A DNA stretch of 64,000 nucleotides from Martensiomyces pterosporus (GCA_025201845.1 MU603974.1:1-64000); one strand, 5' to 3'. Shown: positions 21,655-32,921, numbered from the stretch's first letter. The notes: a model not told the origin generated them from the sequence alone. Program-made: numbers and translations.

Positions 21655-23043
21655 TCAGAGGAGAACACCCTCAGTGTCGACATACACAAGGTCGCTGAGT
21701 CTGAACCCGTTGAACCGGGACGCAGCACAAATGGTGTACGCGCCCATTCCGTCAAAGATCAGCCAGTCGCCAATCTGCAGCTCCGGCAGCAGACCCGACG
21801 ACATGATGCAGTCGATGGAGTCGCAGGTGGGGCCCCAGATGCTGCTCTCAAACAGCATTGCCTCCGCCTGCTGCTGCTCCACAAGCTGGCCGCCGCAAGT
21901 GAGGACGCGGGGCTTGGGGTGCTGGTGGTCGAACATGATGCAGTTGAAGCTGCCATAGACGCCATCGTTGACGTAGTACATGAACGCCGGGTTCTCGTCA
22001 TGCGTAGGCGCCGAGTTGTTCATCACGCCCTCGTCGTCCTGGTAGTACTCGGGCTGCCTGTCGCGGACCACCTGTCTGCGGGCAATGACGTTCACGGCGA
22101 GGGAGAACGCCGAGGCGACAAAGTACCTGCCGGGCTCGGCAATCATGCGCACATGGGAGTATGCGTCTGCAGGGAAATAAAGGTCGATGGCCTCGTTGAG
22201 AACCCTTGCCACGGTGGCAAATGACAGACCGCTCTGGTCGCCGCGGCCAGGGAAGCCGCCGCCGATGTCGAGCAGGGAGAACTCGAAGCCCAGCTTGGCA
22301 GCCTGGTCGAATACCTGGCGCGCGCGCATGACGGCATCCATAAAGGCAGCCTCGTTCTGGCACCCGCTGCCCACATGGAAGCTGACGCCCACAACGTCGA
22401 TGCCGAGCTTCTTGGCCGTCAGCAGGAGGGACTGGGTGGAGCCCAGGGCAGCGCCGAACTTCAGACCCAGCTGGCAGAGCGAGTTCGAGTCGTCGGTGAG
22501 GATGCGCAGGACGGCCTTGGCCTCCGGGTAGAGCTGCTTGATCTTGTGCAGCTCATCAGCATTATCAAACGTCATCATCTCGACGCCGCTGGCCTTAGCG
22601 TACCGCAGGTGCGAGGCGGGCTTACAGGGGTGCGCATAGATGATGTTCTGCGCGCCCACTCCCTCATGCAGCGCCTGCTGCATCTCGGCCTTGCTGGCAC
22701 AGTCAAATCCGGCGCCCAGCCGAGAGAGGAGCTTGACCACCAAGGGGTCGGGATTGCACTTGACGGCATAGAAGGGCTGGACGCGAGGGAGGTGCTCGGT
22801 CCACTGGACGAACTGCCTGTAGACCTCGCCCAGGTCGGCAACAAAGAATGCGTCCTCGGCGTCGGGCTGCGACACCTTGGCGCGCAGGGCATCCTGCACG
22901 CTGCCATGGGAGATGCGTGGGAGCGCCACCTCGACGGGGCTGCCGCTCTTCAGCTTGGACGGCATCTCGTGGAGCTGATCGGGCGCATAGCGCTGAGCTG
23001 AGGCCTCGGCAGTGATATGCATGGCTCTGACGGTTAGATCCAA
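21655..23043 (-). CDS. Ornithine decarboxylase
   Basis: A 462-residue intronless product of the PLP fold III family. It converts ornithine to putrescine, the first committed step of polyamine synthesis, in the cytosol. The PLP lysine is K95 in PFYAVKCNPDP. HVGSGC, the GGGFPG phosphate-binding motif and EPGRYFVASAF follow. The catalytic cysteine is C407 in WGPTCDSID, supplied across the dimer. The cysteine motif with Asp following (CDSID) marks ornithine rather than lysine or arginine decarboxylases. A second ATG at codon 8 could also serve as start. Antizyme control is known for fungal ODCs but cannot be read from this sequence. Another ornithine enzyme (OAT) lies about 25 kb away. Confidence 0.95.
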   Translation of the reverse strand: MDLTVRAMHITAEASAQRYAPDQLHEMPSKLKSGSPVEVALPRISHGSVQDALRAKVSQPDAEDAFFVADLGEVYRQFVQWTEHLPRVQPFYAVKCNPDPLVVKLLSRLGAGFDCASKAEMQQALHEGVGAQNIIYAHPCKPASHLRYAKASGVEMMTFDNADELHKIKQLYPEAKAVLRILTDDSNSLCQLGLKFGAALGSTQSLLLTAKKLGIDVVGVSFHVGSGCQNEAAFMDAVMRARQVFDQAAKLGFEFSLLDIGGGFPGRGDQSGLSFATVARVLNEAIDLYFPADAYSHVRMIAEPGRYFVASAFSLAVNVIARRQVVRDRQPEYYQDDEGVMNNSAPTHDENPAFMYYVNDGVYGSFNCIMFDHQHPKPRVLTCGGQLVEQQQAEAMLFESSIWGPTCDSIDCIMSSGLLPELQIGDWLIFDGMGAYTICAASRFNGFRLSDLVYVDTEGVLL

Positions 23044-24608
23044 TTAAGAATAGAAGAATAGGGGGCTTGCGCTCGGGGCGGCTGCTGCTGCTGCTGCTAG
23101 AACGGCGGGTGGAATGCGGATGATGCCCAAGGAGGCGCACCGGTTAACGACCGCAATGACAGATATGATGCGAGAGGAATTCTCGAGTCCGTGGTTGCTG
23201 TGGCACTTCTCCAGGCGCGGGAAAAGTACCCAAGGGCTTTACGTGGGTGTAAAAGAAGAGGAAAGGGGGGAGCGGAAGCACTTGTAGGAAGGAGTGCAGA
23301 AAATACGAATAGGGCGTGCGCAGTGGTCTGAATCAAGCGAGGAGCAACGAGACAGAAGGAAAAGAATTCTTGGCTTGCTGATAAGAGCGATGCGAAGCAA
23401 AAGTGGAGTCGGGGGAGAGAAAAAAAATGATCCTGGCTGAGTTTGGTCCGAGGCGCGAGGCGGGTTCCTTATTTAAATTCCTAGGCAGCCCACCTGAAAT
23501 CAGCCTGCTTTGTTTTGTCCCAACAACTCTGTGCGGGGGCCGCCTCCCATTGGAAAGCCAGCCTGGGATTCTCGCCTCCCCTCGCCAGCCAAAAACACAC
23601 CAGCAGGGCGCTGCACTTTCTTGCGCCCGCCTCCTGGCACACCACTCTGACCGGGGTCTGCCACATCCCAGCAGGGCGCCGCGCAAGCCAAGCGCCTCTC
23701 CGCTGCGCCCAAGCTCGCTGGCCCTGCAGTCGCCACAGCAGTAGCTGCTTTGAGCAGGCAGACACCCAGCGCTTGACTTTCTACTGAAAATCGCTCTGGC
23801 AGCCTGCTCTCATTCCTTGGTCGCTGCCGGCTCCATGCGCATGGGCCTAATGCCAGTCTGGATATCTGGTGCATCCTTCTCTCTGTTTTCCTGCTGGCTG
23901 GCGCGCCCCTGCCACCTCAGTTGCCGTAGCGCAGCGCACATGTAGAAAGGGGCTCTCTGCCGTGGGCAATGCCGGGGCAAACCTGCGCTCTGCTGGCTGA
24001 AAACAAGGGGCAAGTGCTCCCTCGGCTCTTTCGCTCTCTGCTAAATGCCGGAGCAGCAAAATTTTTCTTACTGGCCGTAGGGAGGAAGATCCCATCAGAC
24101 CAGCCAGCCTGGAACTAAGTTCCAAAGCACAGAGCGGGAGGGGGTGATCTCCAAGCAAGCAGCATCGGCCATGCTGCCGAGTTGGAAAAGGGCCTTTGAA
24201 GTAAGCGGGATGTCGTGTGTCGAACTGGGCGACAGCATGACTCCCTGTCTCATGCCCGCGGCCCCTTGGTGCTCTGGCAGCGACATCACTGCGCCTGTGC
24301 GGACATGGAGCTGCTGAAACCCCAGGAAGGGGGTGCAGAGAGAAGGGGAGGCAGACATGTAACCTTGCCACAGGCGTGCTGCTGGCATCAAGCATGCGCA
24401 ATAATGACCTGCATGAGCACGTATAATTAACAGCCGTGCCCCTTTCGCTTGGCCGGCCCGTCCTGGAAACAGACATCCATTTCACACACGCCGCCTAAGC
24501 AGCCAACCTGGCCGAGGACGCTGAAAAGAACCCAGAAATTTTATTGTTTCAAACATGAGTGGGAGGCAAGCAGCTCTGCAAAGGAAGCAGCTGAGGATGC
24601 GCGGCCCG
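23044..24608. other. Long ODC 5' flank
   Basis: A 1.56-kb GC-rich spacer, the largest in the window, upstream of ODC and downstream of the PABPN1-like gene. A short CTG repeat (about 23082-23098) lies near the ODC start. Overlapping small frames occur in several phases, none with domain-like features. It could hold a long regulated leader. Confidence 0.45.
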
Positions 24609-25250
24609 TTAGTACGGTGAGTAGTACGCACCCCGGCCTCTTCCCCGGTACCCGCGCCCGCGGGGCTGATATCCATGGTACCCGCCCCTTCCCCTTCCGC
24701 GGCCCCTGCCCCTGTTCATTCCAGGCACGTTGGTGCGCTTCGGGTTAACCTTCAGCGGCCTGCCGTGCAGCATCGATCCATCCAGCAGCTGCGCATTGGT
24801 AACTGCCTCCGTCGACGCAAACTCGATGTACGCGTATCCCTTCGGGTGTCCCGTAAACTTATCGCACAGAATGGTGACGCGGTTGACCGTCCCGCTGCCC
24901 TTGAAGTGCTCCTGCAGCTCCTCCGGCGTCGACACATAGTCCACGTTGCCCACATAGATGGACCGCGAATCGACGTCGTCCGCATTGGCGCCAGAGAGGT
25001 CGCCGTTCTGCTCGCCTTCTTTGGTGATCTTCTCCTGCAGCTCGCGCAGCTTCTGCGCCTCCTTCTCCATCTCCAGCATGCGCTGCTTCAGGGCCTCCAG
25101 CTCGGGGTCGTCGAAGTCGCCCAGATCATCGTCCACACCCGCTGTTGTCTCGGCATGGCCGTCGCTCGCAGAAGCGGCTGCTAGTGTGGTGTCCTCGTGG
25201 AGCGCCGGATCGGCGTGCTCGGAGTAATCTGCTACGTTATTGTCGGCCAT
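24609..25250 (-). CDS. PAB2: PABPN1/Pab2-type nuclear poly(A)-binding RRM protein
   Basis: The product is 213 residues. It begins with an acidic region ([19 protein letters not shown]), continues with a coiled-coil helix (about 55-85, [15 protein letters not shown]) and one RRM at about 97-172, with RNP2 IYVGNV and RNP1 KGYAYIEF. It ends in an RGG/RGRG tail with YY and RGRG repeats. This order of acid, coil, RRM and Arg/Gly tail is that of PABPN1/Pab2, which coats nuclear poly(A) and acts in polyadenylation and exosome targeting. The ATG directly follows a CAG acceptor: a GTAAGG donor at 25336 and the acceptor at 25252-25251 define an 86-bp intron in the 5' UTR. Confidence 0.9.
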   Translation of the reverse strand: MADNNVADYSEHADPALHEDTTLAAASASDGHAETTAGVDDDLGDFDDPELEALKQRMLEMEKEAQKLRELQEKITKEGEQNGDLSGANADDVDSRSIYVGNVDYVSTPEELQEHFKGSGTVNRVTILCDKFTGHPKGYAYIEFASTEAVTNAQLLDGSMLHGRPLKVNPKRTNVPGMNRGRGRGRGRGGYHGYQPRGRGYRGRGRGAYYSPY

Positions 25251-25336
25251 CTGCAACAGCAAAGAAATTATGAAGTGCTCGTCAATATGCCAAAACGCGT
25301 CCCTCCGCTGGCCGCAATAATCGCCCAGGTCCTTAC
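25251..25336 (-). other. Probable 5'-UTR intron of the PABPN1-like gene
   Basis: Donor GGG|GTAAGG and acceptor TTGCTGTTGCAG|ATG on the minus strand. Reading through it would add an unconserved peptide to the otherwise typical N-terminus. Confidence 0.6.
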
Positions 25337-25477
25337 CCCCACACGGCAATCATCGACTGTATGGGCAGTGGTCACGTGTTGATGTGGTGGATTGCGTTTT
25401 TATTGTTCTTTTTAGTAGTTATCTTGCTTTCATGCAGCTAGAATAGCCATCCCTAGAGGCACCCAATCCCACGGCAT

Positions 25478-28387
25478 CTAGTATCCTGGCGGATGGCTGC
25501 CGGGAGTCCCCGGGTCCTGGTGCTGCTGCTGCTGCTGCTGCCCGTGCATAATGGCCATTCCCGGCGGCGATGTTCCGTATGGCGGCTGTGTGGGCGGCGG
25601 GTACTGCGGGTGGTGGTACCCCATGGGCACAGGCATCGACTGTGGCGGGTACCCTTGCGGGGGCGGGGGTGGCGGGCCCATGTACCCGGGCTGCATGCCG
25701 TTGAACGCCATGGGCGGCGGCACCATGCCCATGGGCACAGGGGGTGTGCCGTACATGACATTGGGGCTATCCGATCCGGATCTGGCCAGGTGCGGCGGAT
25801 GCTGCTGCGAGGGAAGGACGGCGGGGCCCATCTCGGGAGTGGTGGCCATCTGCATGTTGCCGCTGCTGGCGCCCGACCCGCCAGGCTGCACATGCGGCAG
25901 TGGGTGGACCGTGGGCGGCGTGGGGCCATTGACCGCAGTGATGATGGGCGACCTGCCAGCCGCTACGAGCATCGGCGAGGGGTACCCTGGCGCCGAGCTG
26001 TACGGTCCAGCGGCATATGCAGGACCAGCACCGCCGTAAGCGGCCTGTGTGTATGGCGACGATGCAGGCATGCGGGGTGGCGGACCGCCCGGCGGCATCA
26101 TGGGGGGCATCTGCGGCGGGTACTGGTAGGGCGCGTAGTATCCGTATCCGTACTGCGGCATTCCATACCCCTGCGGGGCATACATCATGGCCTCGGGCTC
26201 CTCGGGCACAAACTGGCTACGGTAGGTGCGGGATCCAAATGGCCATGTCGGCGACCCGTCGCTTGCCGTGCTGGTGGATGGCTGCTTGAATGCACCGCCC
26301 CATAGAGAGAGCGGCGTCTTGTTGAGCGTGCGGCGGCCAAAGAACGGGTTGTACTCGCGGGTGCCCGCTGACGACGACGTGCGGCTGCTGGAGGCATTGA
26401 ACTTGGGCACAAATGTGGGGGCTGAGGCGCTGGGCTTGAATGAGGAGGCCTTGGCGTTGAATTTGAACCCGGGTTTCTTCTCGGTCTTCTTGGCTTCCGT
26501 AGCAGCAGCAGAGTCAGCCTTCTTGCTGGTAGAGCCGTCCTTCTCGCTGGCAGCAGTGGCGGCGGCAGCCGGGGGAGTGGCATTGCTCTTGTCGCCTGCA
26601 GTGGCAGGTTTCGTCTCGGCCTCCTTAACAGCAGCAGCAGCAGCGGCCGATGGGCTCTCAGGCTTCGTTGTCTCCTTCTCCACAGTTCTCTCAGCAGATC
26701 CCCCAGCAGGCTTGCTCTCAGCCAGGGGAGCAGCCGGAGAGGGCTCCTTGCTCTTGCCCTGCGATCCAGACGACGAGGTCTTGTCTGACGCGGCCGACGT
26801 CGACGACTCGGTCCGCTGGATGGGCTTCTTCTTCACACCCGTGATCTCTGCCACATCATCGGGCATCGGCGTGTTAAGCTTGAACGACTTGTGGAACTTC
26901 TTCAGCTCCGACATGCGGTTTATCAGCAGCGCCTGCTTCTGCTGCTGCATACGCTCGCGCTCCGAGTTGAGCTTCTCTGTGATGTCAGCCATGGGCTTAT
27001 TCAGCGCCGCCACATCCGTGCGGTGCTTTCCGAGTCCACGCAGGTTCGCCAGCTTGCTATTGCCCGGAATGTTGATGGTCGCCGTGGGGGGTTTATTGCC
27101 AGCAGGCACGGCTGCAGCGATGGCGGGGTCAGCTGCCGGGCTAGGCGACGGAGCAGCCGAGGACGAAGAGTCAGCAGGCACCGAGGCTGTCTTCGTCACT
27201 GGCGAGTGCACGGCCATGCGGATGTTGAGCTTGGCCAGTGCCGCTGCGGCCACTGCGTTGTTAGGCTGCGCCTCGGGGGCAGCAGCAGTTTTCTGGGCAG
27301 GCGGCGCAGAGGATCCTGCGTGTTGTGTGCCGCCAGTGGGAGTGGCCGACGCACGCCTGGGTGGCTCTGTGCTTGGCGCGCCCTCAGGCATATCCTGCTT
27401 TCCGCGCAAGTAAGGGGGCACGTACTTTCCAGGCGCACCCGTGGGACGCAGCACGGCGCCATATCTATCCTCCTCGTCCATGGTGCCGTCGTCGTTGGCA
27501 GCGGCCAGCACCTCCTGCCGCTCCTCAGCGACATGCGCATTGAGGTAGGGTGTGCTCTGAATTTCCTGTGCAATGCGGATGGCCTCGCGCTCGCGGTCCT
27601 TGTAGTCCGCTCTTGAGCGATCCAGCTTGGTAGTGTATATTTCCTCGTCAAAGTCCGTGGTCAGGCCGAAAAGCCGCTCGTTGGTGGCGAATTGGTCCCA
27701 CGACTGGCCAGATGCCATAGTGTCCAAGTCGGACTCGAGCGGGTTCAGCAAATCGCTCTCGTCCGGCACCCATCTATGCAGCTCGCGCTCGGCTGCCACG
27801 TTGCCCGTGCGGCTAATGTCTGTGTCAGTCTTGAACCCCACACGCGAGCTTTCTCTCGCCTCGCCGTCATCAAATGACGCCGCGCCGCTAATAAGCAAGC
27901 AGTCCTCGCCGCGGACCACCAAGGTATCGATGGGCTGGGCTGCCTTGCCGCCGCTCTGCACATAGGCGTACCGGAGCACCACGCTCTGCGCGTCGTTGGG
28001 GTTGACCGAGTCCAAGATGCCAAAGTAAGCCTCGCCGCCCTTGGTGGTCACCTTGACTTCGGAGCCAACGAGGTACGAGAGGAGGAAGAGCAGCCGCCTG
28101 TTCATCTCCTCGACTTGCTCAGGCTGCTCGCCATCAATGAGGCCCGAGGCGAGCGACGAGCTCTTTTCCTGCGACCGTGTGCGGGTGCCCAGCGACGTGC
28201 TTCCGCCGCTGCTGGCCCCGCGGTTCGCGCTACCGGCAGATGGAGAGCCTGCCGTGTTTCTTGAGGCGTTGTTGTCGTTTGCTGGTGGGCTCTTGGATGT
28301 GCGGTTGAACTGGGGCGGTCCGGCAGTCCACCTGTTTGTCTTGCTGGCGCGCAAGCCGCCCGCCTCATTGCTACTAAAGCACGGCAA
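25478..28387 (-). CDS. PBP1: Ataxin-2 / Pbp1 homologue
   Basis: A 969-residue product. An LSm-like fold at about 92-172 (RRLLFLLSYLVGSEVKV, YFGILDSV, VVRGEDCLLI) is followed by the LsmAD domain at about 230-300 (FATNERLFGLTTDFDEEIYTT, YKDREREAIRIAQEI). A long low-complexity region then leads to a PAM2-like motif near residue 640 (FKFNAKASSFKPSA), which would bind the MLLE domain of poly(A)-binding protein. The last 230 residues are rich in Pro, Gly, Met, Tyr and Gln, with a Q6 run near the end. Ataxin-2 proteins act in stress granules, mRNA polyadenylation and stability. The first codons (MPCFSSNEAGG) are uncertain; TTTAG just after them could be an acceptor for an upstream exon. Confidence 0.92.
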   Translation of the reverse strand: MPCFSSNEAGGLRASKTNRWTAGPPQFNRTSKSPPANDNNASRNTAGSPSAGSANRGASSGGSTSLGTRTRSQEKSSSLASGLIDGEQPEQVEEMNRRLLFLLSYLVGSEVKVTTKGGEAYFGILDSVNPNDAQSVVLRYAYVQSGGKAAQPIDTLVVRGEDCLLISGAASFDDGEARESSRVGFKTDTDISRTGNVAAERELHRWVPDESDLLNPLESDLDTMASGQSWDQFATNERLFGLTTDFDEEIYTTKLDRSRADYKDREREAIRIAQEIQSTPYLNAHVAEERQEVLAAANDDGTMDEEDRYGAVLRPTGAPGKYVPPYLRGKQDMPEGAPSTEPPRRASATPTGGTQHAGSSAPPAQKTAAAPEAQPNNAVAAAALAKLNIRMAVHSPVTKTASVPADSSSSAAPSPSPAADPAIAAAVPAGNKPPTATINIPGNSKLANLRGLGKHRTDVAALNKPMADITEKLNSERERMQQQKQALLINRMSELKKFHKSFKLNTPMPDDVAEITGVKKKPIQRTESSTSAASDKTSSSGSQGKSKEPSPAAPLAESKPAGGSAERTVEKETTKPESPSAAAAAAVKEAETKPATAGDKSNATPPAAAATAASEKDGSTSKKADSAAATEAKKTEKKPGFKFNAKASSFKPSASAPTFVPKFNASSSRTSSSAGTREYNPFFGRRTLNKTPLSLWGGAFKQPSTSTASDGSPTWPFGSRTYRSQFVPEEPEAMMYAPQGYGMPQYGYGYYAPYQYPPQMPPMMPPGGPPPRMPASSPYTQAAYGGAGPAYAAGPYSSAPGYPSPMLVAAGRSPIITAVNGPTPPTVHPLPHVQPGGSGASSGNMQMATTPEMGPAVLPSQQHPPHLARSGSDSPNVMYGTPPVPMGMVPPPMAFNGMQPGYMGPPPPPPQGYPPQSMPVPMGYHHPQYPPPTQPPYGTSPPGMAIMHGQQQQQQHQDPGTPGSHPPGY

Positions 28388-28464
28388 TATAGATGCAGAG
28401 TGACGTGTGAAGGCGCGGTTAGTGCAGCAGTTTCATATGACACACAGATAAGACAAGAACCTAA

Positions 28465-28495
<31 letters not shown>

Positions 28496-29184
28496 TGCCG
28501 GCTGAGCAGGTAAGCCGGTGCTGCCAGCACCACAGGCTGCTTATGCATTTTGCTCTGCATCTGGGCTTCGCCCAGCCCTCGTTGCGCATTACTCGGAGCG
28601 AGAGGCAGATGGAAGGAGTGTTTGCATTTCTGCGGGCAGCCAGGAAACTAACACATACGCTTTGGCGCTGCCCCGAGATTTGTCGCCAAGCGCCGTCATT
28701 TTGTCGCCGTTAAGAGTGAAGCCCGATGAAAGCGCGCCTGGAAGTGCTCCGTTAGCTCAAAGGTAGGGGAAGTGAGAAGAGCAAGAAGGAAAACAAGAGT
28801 GCTAGGTACCGTTCGTGGACTTAAAAATAGAAACAAGGAGGGTGGCATTAACACCTTTTCCCTCCGAAATAAGCGCTGTTCTATTATGTGCTTCGCGAAA
28901 AGAATGCCGAAATGCTACCCTGGCTGATGAATACACAGAGGGGAAATAGGAGAAGGGCAAAGGGAGCAGTGAGAGTGCCAGCTTCCCTTGGATAGGGCGT
29001 ACGCTTAAGCTGCCTTCTGGCTCGTGGATGAGAAGTCTGTCATCTTTTTCTCGACGCGTTCACGTGGCCAGCCCAGCCAGCAAGCCCTTGCATACAAGGT
29101 GCCCTGCACTAGTTATTCAACGTGTATTTTTGGGATGCCTTTGGTGGATAAAGAGACAAAGGGACACAGACAGTCTATGAGCTG
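28388..29184. other. Spacer upstream of PBP1
   Basis: About 0.8 kb, including an (AC)14 microsatellite at 28465-28492. A tRNA A-box-like string near 28750 was examined and dismissed. Confidence 0.5.
28465..28492. repeat. (AC)14 dinucleotide microsatellite
   Basis: Perfect AC repeat of 28 nt in the 5' flank of PBP1. Confidence 0.95.
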
Positions 29185-29802
29185 TCACGCCTGCTCCTGG
29201 GCCTCGGACCGCGACGGCACAACCCTGACCTTGAACGACGCCTGGCCCGCATAAATAAGCTTTACCACGCACATGTAGTCTCCCACCGCCTTGATCTTCT
29301 CGTCCATGGCCAGCGCGTCTTTCTCGATCCTAATGCCGTGGTCCTCCGCCAGTGCCTTGACAACATCCGCCTTCGTCAGCGACCCATAAATCGCCTGGGC
29401 GCTTTGCTCCTCCCCGGCCTCCATGGGCACCACCTTACGCTCAAACTCCAACGGCTCCAGCATGACAACCCTCTGAATGATGTCCTGGTTCTGCAGCGCC
29501 AGGGAGTGCACCTTTTGCTGTGCATCAAGCTGCGCTCTACTCGGACCCGCATTCGCTGGCTCCTCCACGATCTTGGTCCGATCCATGGGGCCCTCGCGCA
29601 CAATCACGTACTCGGCCAGGCGCTGGGGATATAGCTGGTACCGCATGTGTGCCTTGTCAACGTGGACCACGGTGCCGGCAGAGCCGACCCGGGGGATGTC
29701 CTTGAGAAGTGTGACGGGGATCTTCGTCTTCTTCTTCAGGCCTCTTTGCAAAATCATAACGGGCTGGCGAGCCTGCACGAGCTGGCGGACAAGGTGGTTC
29801 AT
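29185..29802 (-). CDS. Mitochondrial large-subunit ribosomal protein bL9m
   Basis: A 205-residue product. After a short basic N-terminus, the bacterial L9 head is clear: KIPVTLLKDIPRVGSAGTVV, VDKAHMRYQLYPQRLAEYV. This corresponds to the V-L-L-x-D-V-x-x-x-G-x-x-G-x-V-x-V-x-x-G-Y-x-R-N-Y-L-x-P pattern of L9. The C-terminal part includes a possible second-domain segment (GSLTKADVVKALAEDHGIRI), also seen in L9 C domains. Length and presequence fit the mitochondrial form. It is divergent from UTP13, with about 390 bp between the start codons. Confidence 0.88.
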   Translation of the reverse strand: MNHLVRQLVQARQPVMILQRGLKKKTKIPVTLLKDIPRVGSAGTVVHVDKAHMRYQLYPQRLAEYVIVREGPMDRTKIVEEPANAGPSRAQLDAQQKVHSLALQNQDIIQRVVMLEPLEFERKVVPMEAGEEQSAQAIYGSLTKADVVKALAEDHGIRIEKDALAMDEKIKAVGDYMCVVKLIYAGQASFKVRVVPSRSEAQEQA

Positions 29803-30194
29803 TTCCTCCGAGTGATTGTGAAGACAGGGCCGAAGGCGAATGCGAATACGAACACGAATCGAGCGAAAATATAGAACAGAAAGCAGAGCTCAAATTCGCC
29901 AGACGATTAGAGAAAGCAAAGCTACAAAGAGCGCCTGAGGCGAATTGTGCCGCTCTGCCGCCTGAGTGGGGGCTTGCTGCACTTGGCGTGCGAGATAGCG
30001 CGGTGATCAGGCAATCACCGGATCTATGTGTCTGAAGGAAAAACAGAACTGGAAAAAGTTTTGGGTCAAGGCACTGGTGTGCTTTTTCCAACTCACTGAG
30101 CCTTCTCACGTTGCTTCTGGCGCCTTGTCCTCTTTTCTACGCTAGCTTCATTTGCGCACAACACTGGTCCGTTGCACCTTGCAGAAAGAACATA
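29803..30194. other. Divergent promoter region, bL9m / UTP13
   Basis: About 390 bp between two opposed start codons; no separate feature identified. Confidence 0.5.
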
Positions 30195-32831
30195 ATGTCT
30201 GGAGACAACGAAAAGCTGGTAGCCAAGAGCTGGTAAGTCTGCGCCTCGTTCCCGTGTTTCTGCCATTGTCGCAAATGAACACGCGCCGCTAACGCGCTCT
30301 CTCCATTTCCTCCACTGTGCGCTTTCTTTAGCTTTGACTGCGTAAAGTCGATCGAGTCTGTGTACACCGGCGGCCGCGTAGCGATCAGCAAGGATGAGTC
30401 TCGGCTGTTTACCACATGCAATGAGGACATCGAGGTGCTCGATCTATCCACAGGCGAGAAGCTCTCCGAGCTCAAGGGCGACACCGAGATCATCACTTCA
30501 TTTGCCGTCAAGCCTGACGGCTCGCACCTCGTGTCGGCCAGCCGGAGCCTGCAGATCACGGTGTGGGACCTCAAGACATTCAAAACAGAGCGCGCATTCA
30601 AGGCGCACGAGGCGCCCGTGATTGCCATGGACATCGACGCGACCTCCACTTTGGTGGCCACCGGATCGGCCGACAGCACGGTGAAGGTGTGGGACATCGA
30701 CCGTGGATACTGCACACACAACTTCAAGGGCCATGGCGGGCTCATCACATCCGTCAAGTTCCACCCAAGCAAAGACAAGCTCTGCCTCGTGTCGGCTAGC
30801 GACGATGGAGCGATCCGCGTGTGGAATCTGAAGACCCGCAAGTGCGAGGCTGTTTTGGAGTCCCATGTTAGTGTTGTGCGTGCCATTGATTTCACACAGG
30901 ATGACGGCTCGCGTATGGTTACCGCTGGCCGCGATAGCGTCATCAACGTGTGGAGCTGGAAGCGGAAAGCGCTTGAGCGCACCATCCCCGTGTACGAGAC
31001 CATTGAGGCTGCCGGTCTGCTGCTCCCCGAAACAAGGACTGGCTTGGAGGGCGGTGGCGAGGACAGGCAGATCATTTACAGCGGAGGTGCAAAGGGCGTC
31101 ATTCGCCTCTGGGACATGGAGACCGGAGAGGAGATCTTTGAGCAGGCCAAGGAGCTCAACGCCAAACACACATTCGTCGACCTTCTCTACCTCCCGCAGT
31201 CGCAGAACCTGGTGGCGATCACCAACGACCAGAACCTGCTGTTCTACAAGGCGACGAAGAGGCTGGAGCGCGCTCGCCAGATTGTCGGGTACAACGAGGA
31301 GGTTATCGATCTGGCCTACGTGGGTCCCGAGCAGAAGCACCTGGCGGTGGCAACAAACACCGAGCAGCTCCGTGTCTACAACACTGAGAACCTCAACTGC
31401 GATCTGGCGTATGGCCACAAGGACATTATTCTGTGCTTGGATGTGCACAGCAAGGGCAGCATCATCGCCACTGGCTCCAAGGACAACACGGCCTTGATTT
31501 GGGTCGTCAACATGAACGCGCCCTCGAACAGGCGCATCACCTGCGTAGCCATTGCTGTCGGCCACACCGAGGCTGTGGGCGCCGTGTGTCTGGCCCAAGG
31601 CGACAGCTGCCCGTTCATGATCACGGGCAGCCAGGACCGCACTGTGAAGATGTGGGATCTGTCGCCCCTGCGCGCGATCTTTGAAAGCCCCGAGATTGCC
31701 CATAGCGCCATTGGCGAGTCGGGTCCCCTGAAGCTGCGCACCCAGTACACATTCCAGGCCCACGAGAAGGACATCAACTCGATCTGCATCGCTCCGAACG
31801 ACAACATCTTTGCCACGGGATCGCAGGACAAGACCGCCAAGATCTGGGACGCTGCCACGGGCAAGCCCCTGGGCACCCTGCAGGGCCACAAGCGCGGAGT
31901 GTGGGATGTTGCATTCTCGCCCGTCGACCGCGTAATCGCCACAACCTCTGGCGACCGCACCACCAAGCTGTGGTCGCTCTCGGATCACAGCTGCCTCAAG
32001 ACATTCGAGGGCCACACAAACTCTGTCCTGTGCGCCGAGTTCCTTACCAAGGGCACGCAGCTGATGACCACGGGGTCCGATGGCCTGATCAAGCTGTGGA
32101 ACATCAAGGATGCCGAGTGCGTGCTAACTCTTGATAAGCACGAAGATAGGATCTGGACCCTGGCCAAGCAAAAGAGCGAGGCGTTCGTGGCTACGGGAGG
32201 TGCCGATTCGACCATCCACATTTGGAAGGACACGACGCAGGAGGAGATCAGCCGTTTGCACAAGGAGCAGGCCGAGCTGCTGGAGCAGCAGCAGACGCTG
32301 GACAACTTCCTCCAGGCCAAGGACTACCGCAATGCCATCACCTTGGCGCTCTCTCTGCAGCAGCCACACAGGCTGCTCAAGATCTTCCAGGACGTCATGA
32401 TGGCCTCGGAGCACCGCGACCTCTCTTCCTCGTCATCTGCAGACGCAGCGGGTGACTCAGCGGAAGAGAGCGGCAAGCGTCCGATTTTGGGCAGCTTTGC
32501 TGTTGACGAGGTTATTGGCACCCTGGCTCCTGACCAGCTCGAGCGCCTGCTGGGATATGTGCGTAACTGGAACACCAATGGCAAGTTTGCCCGCGTTGCC
32601 CAGGCCACCCTGTACTGCATCCTCACCCAGTATACCTCCCAGGCCATCCTTGATTTGCCTTCGGCCAAGGACCTGATCTCGGCCGTTCAGCCTTACTCGG
32701 AGCGCCACTTTGGCCGCCTCGATGGCCTGCTCACGGACTCGTATATCGTCGACTATACCCTGCATGCCATGGACTCGGTAAACCCCGTCGGTATGGAGGC
32801 CATGGTCGATGGCGACAGCGATTACGAGTGA
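30195..32831 (+). CDS. UTP13: U3 snoRNP-associated WD40 protein Utp13/TBL3
   Basis: Two exons, 30195-30232 (donor GTAAGT) and 30332-32831 (acceptor TTTAG), give 845 residues. Two seven-bladed WD40 propellers fill residues about 15-670, with repeated GH..I/V..V..P..D and WD dipeptides (for example KVWDIDRG, KMWDLSP, KIWDAATG, KLWSLSD). The final 150 residues form the helical Utp13 C-terminal domain (NFLQAKDYRNAITLALSLQQPHR, DQLERLLGYVRNWNTN). Two propellers plus this tail, and the overall length, identify Utp13/TBL3 of the UTP-B complex, which builds the 90S pre-ribosome. Other ribosome-assembly genes in the window are RIX7 and SRP40. Confidence 0.93.
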
Positions 32832-32921
32832 TTAGACCACTCTCTTGTCGCAAGCAGGAAAAACCTTTCGATAGCCTTTTGTCGTTTTTATTCAGACATC
32901 CATTGCCAAACATTGTAGAAT

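Noticed and set aside
23333..24485. Overlapping 90-210 codon frames in the ODC upstream region
   Set aside because: Trp/Arg/Cys-rich translations in all phases, as expected for GC-rich noncoding DNA; no domain recognised.
28741..28830. Possible tRNA (TTAGCTCAAAGG followed by GTTCG)
   Set aside because: No matching acceptor stem or T-arm pairing was found at the right spacing.
30498..32015. 505-codon minus-strand frame antisense to UTP13
   Set aside because: Mirror image of a strongly codon-biased gene. Similar long antisense frames occur over OAT (48137-49309), NDUFA9 (45907-46980) and RSP5 (57601-58851); none has family features.
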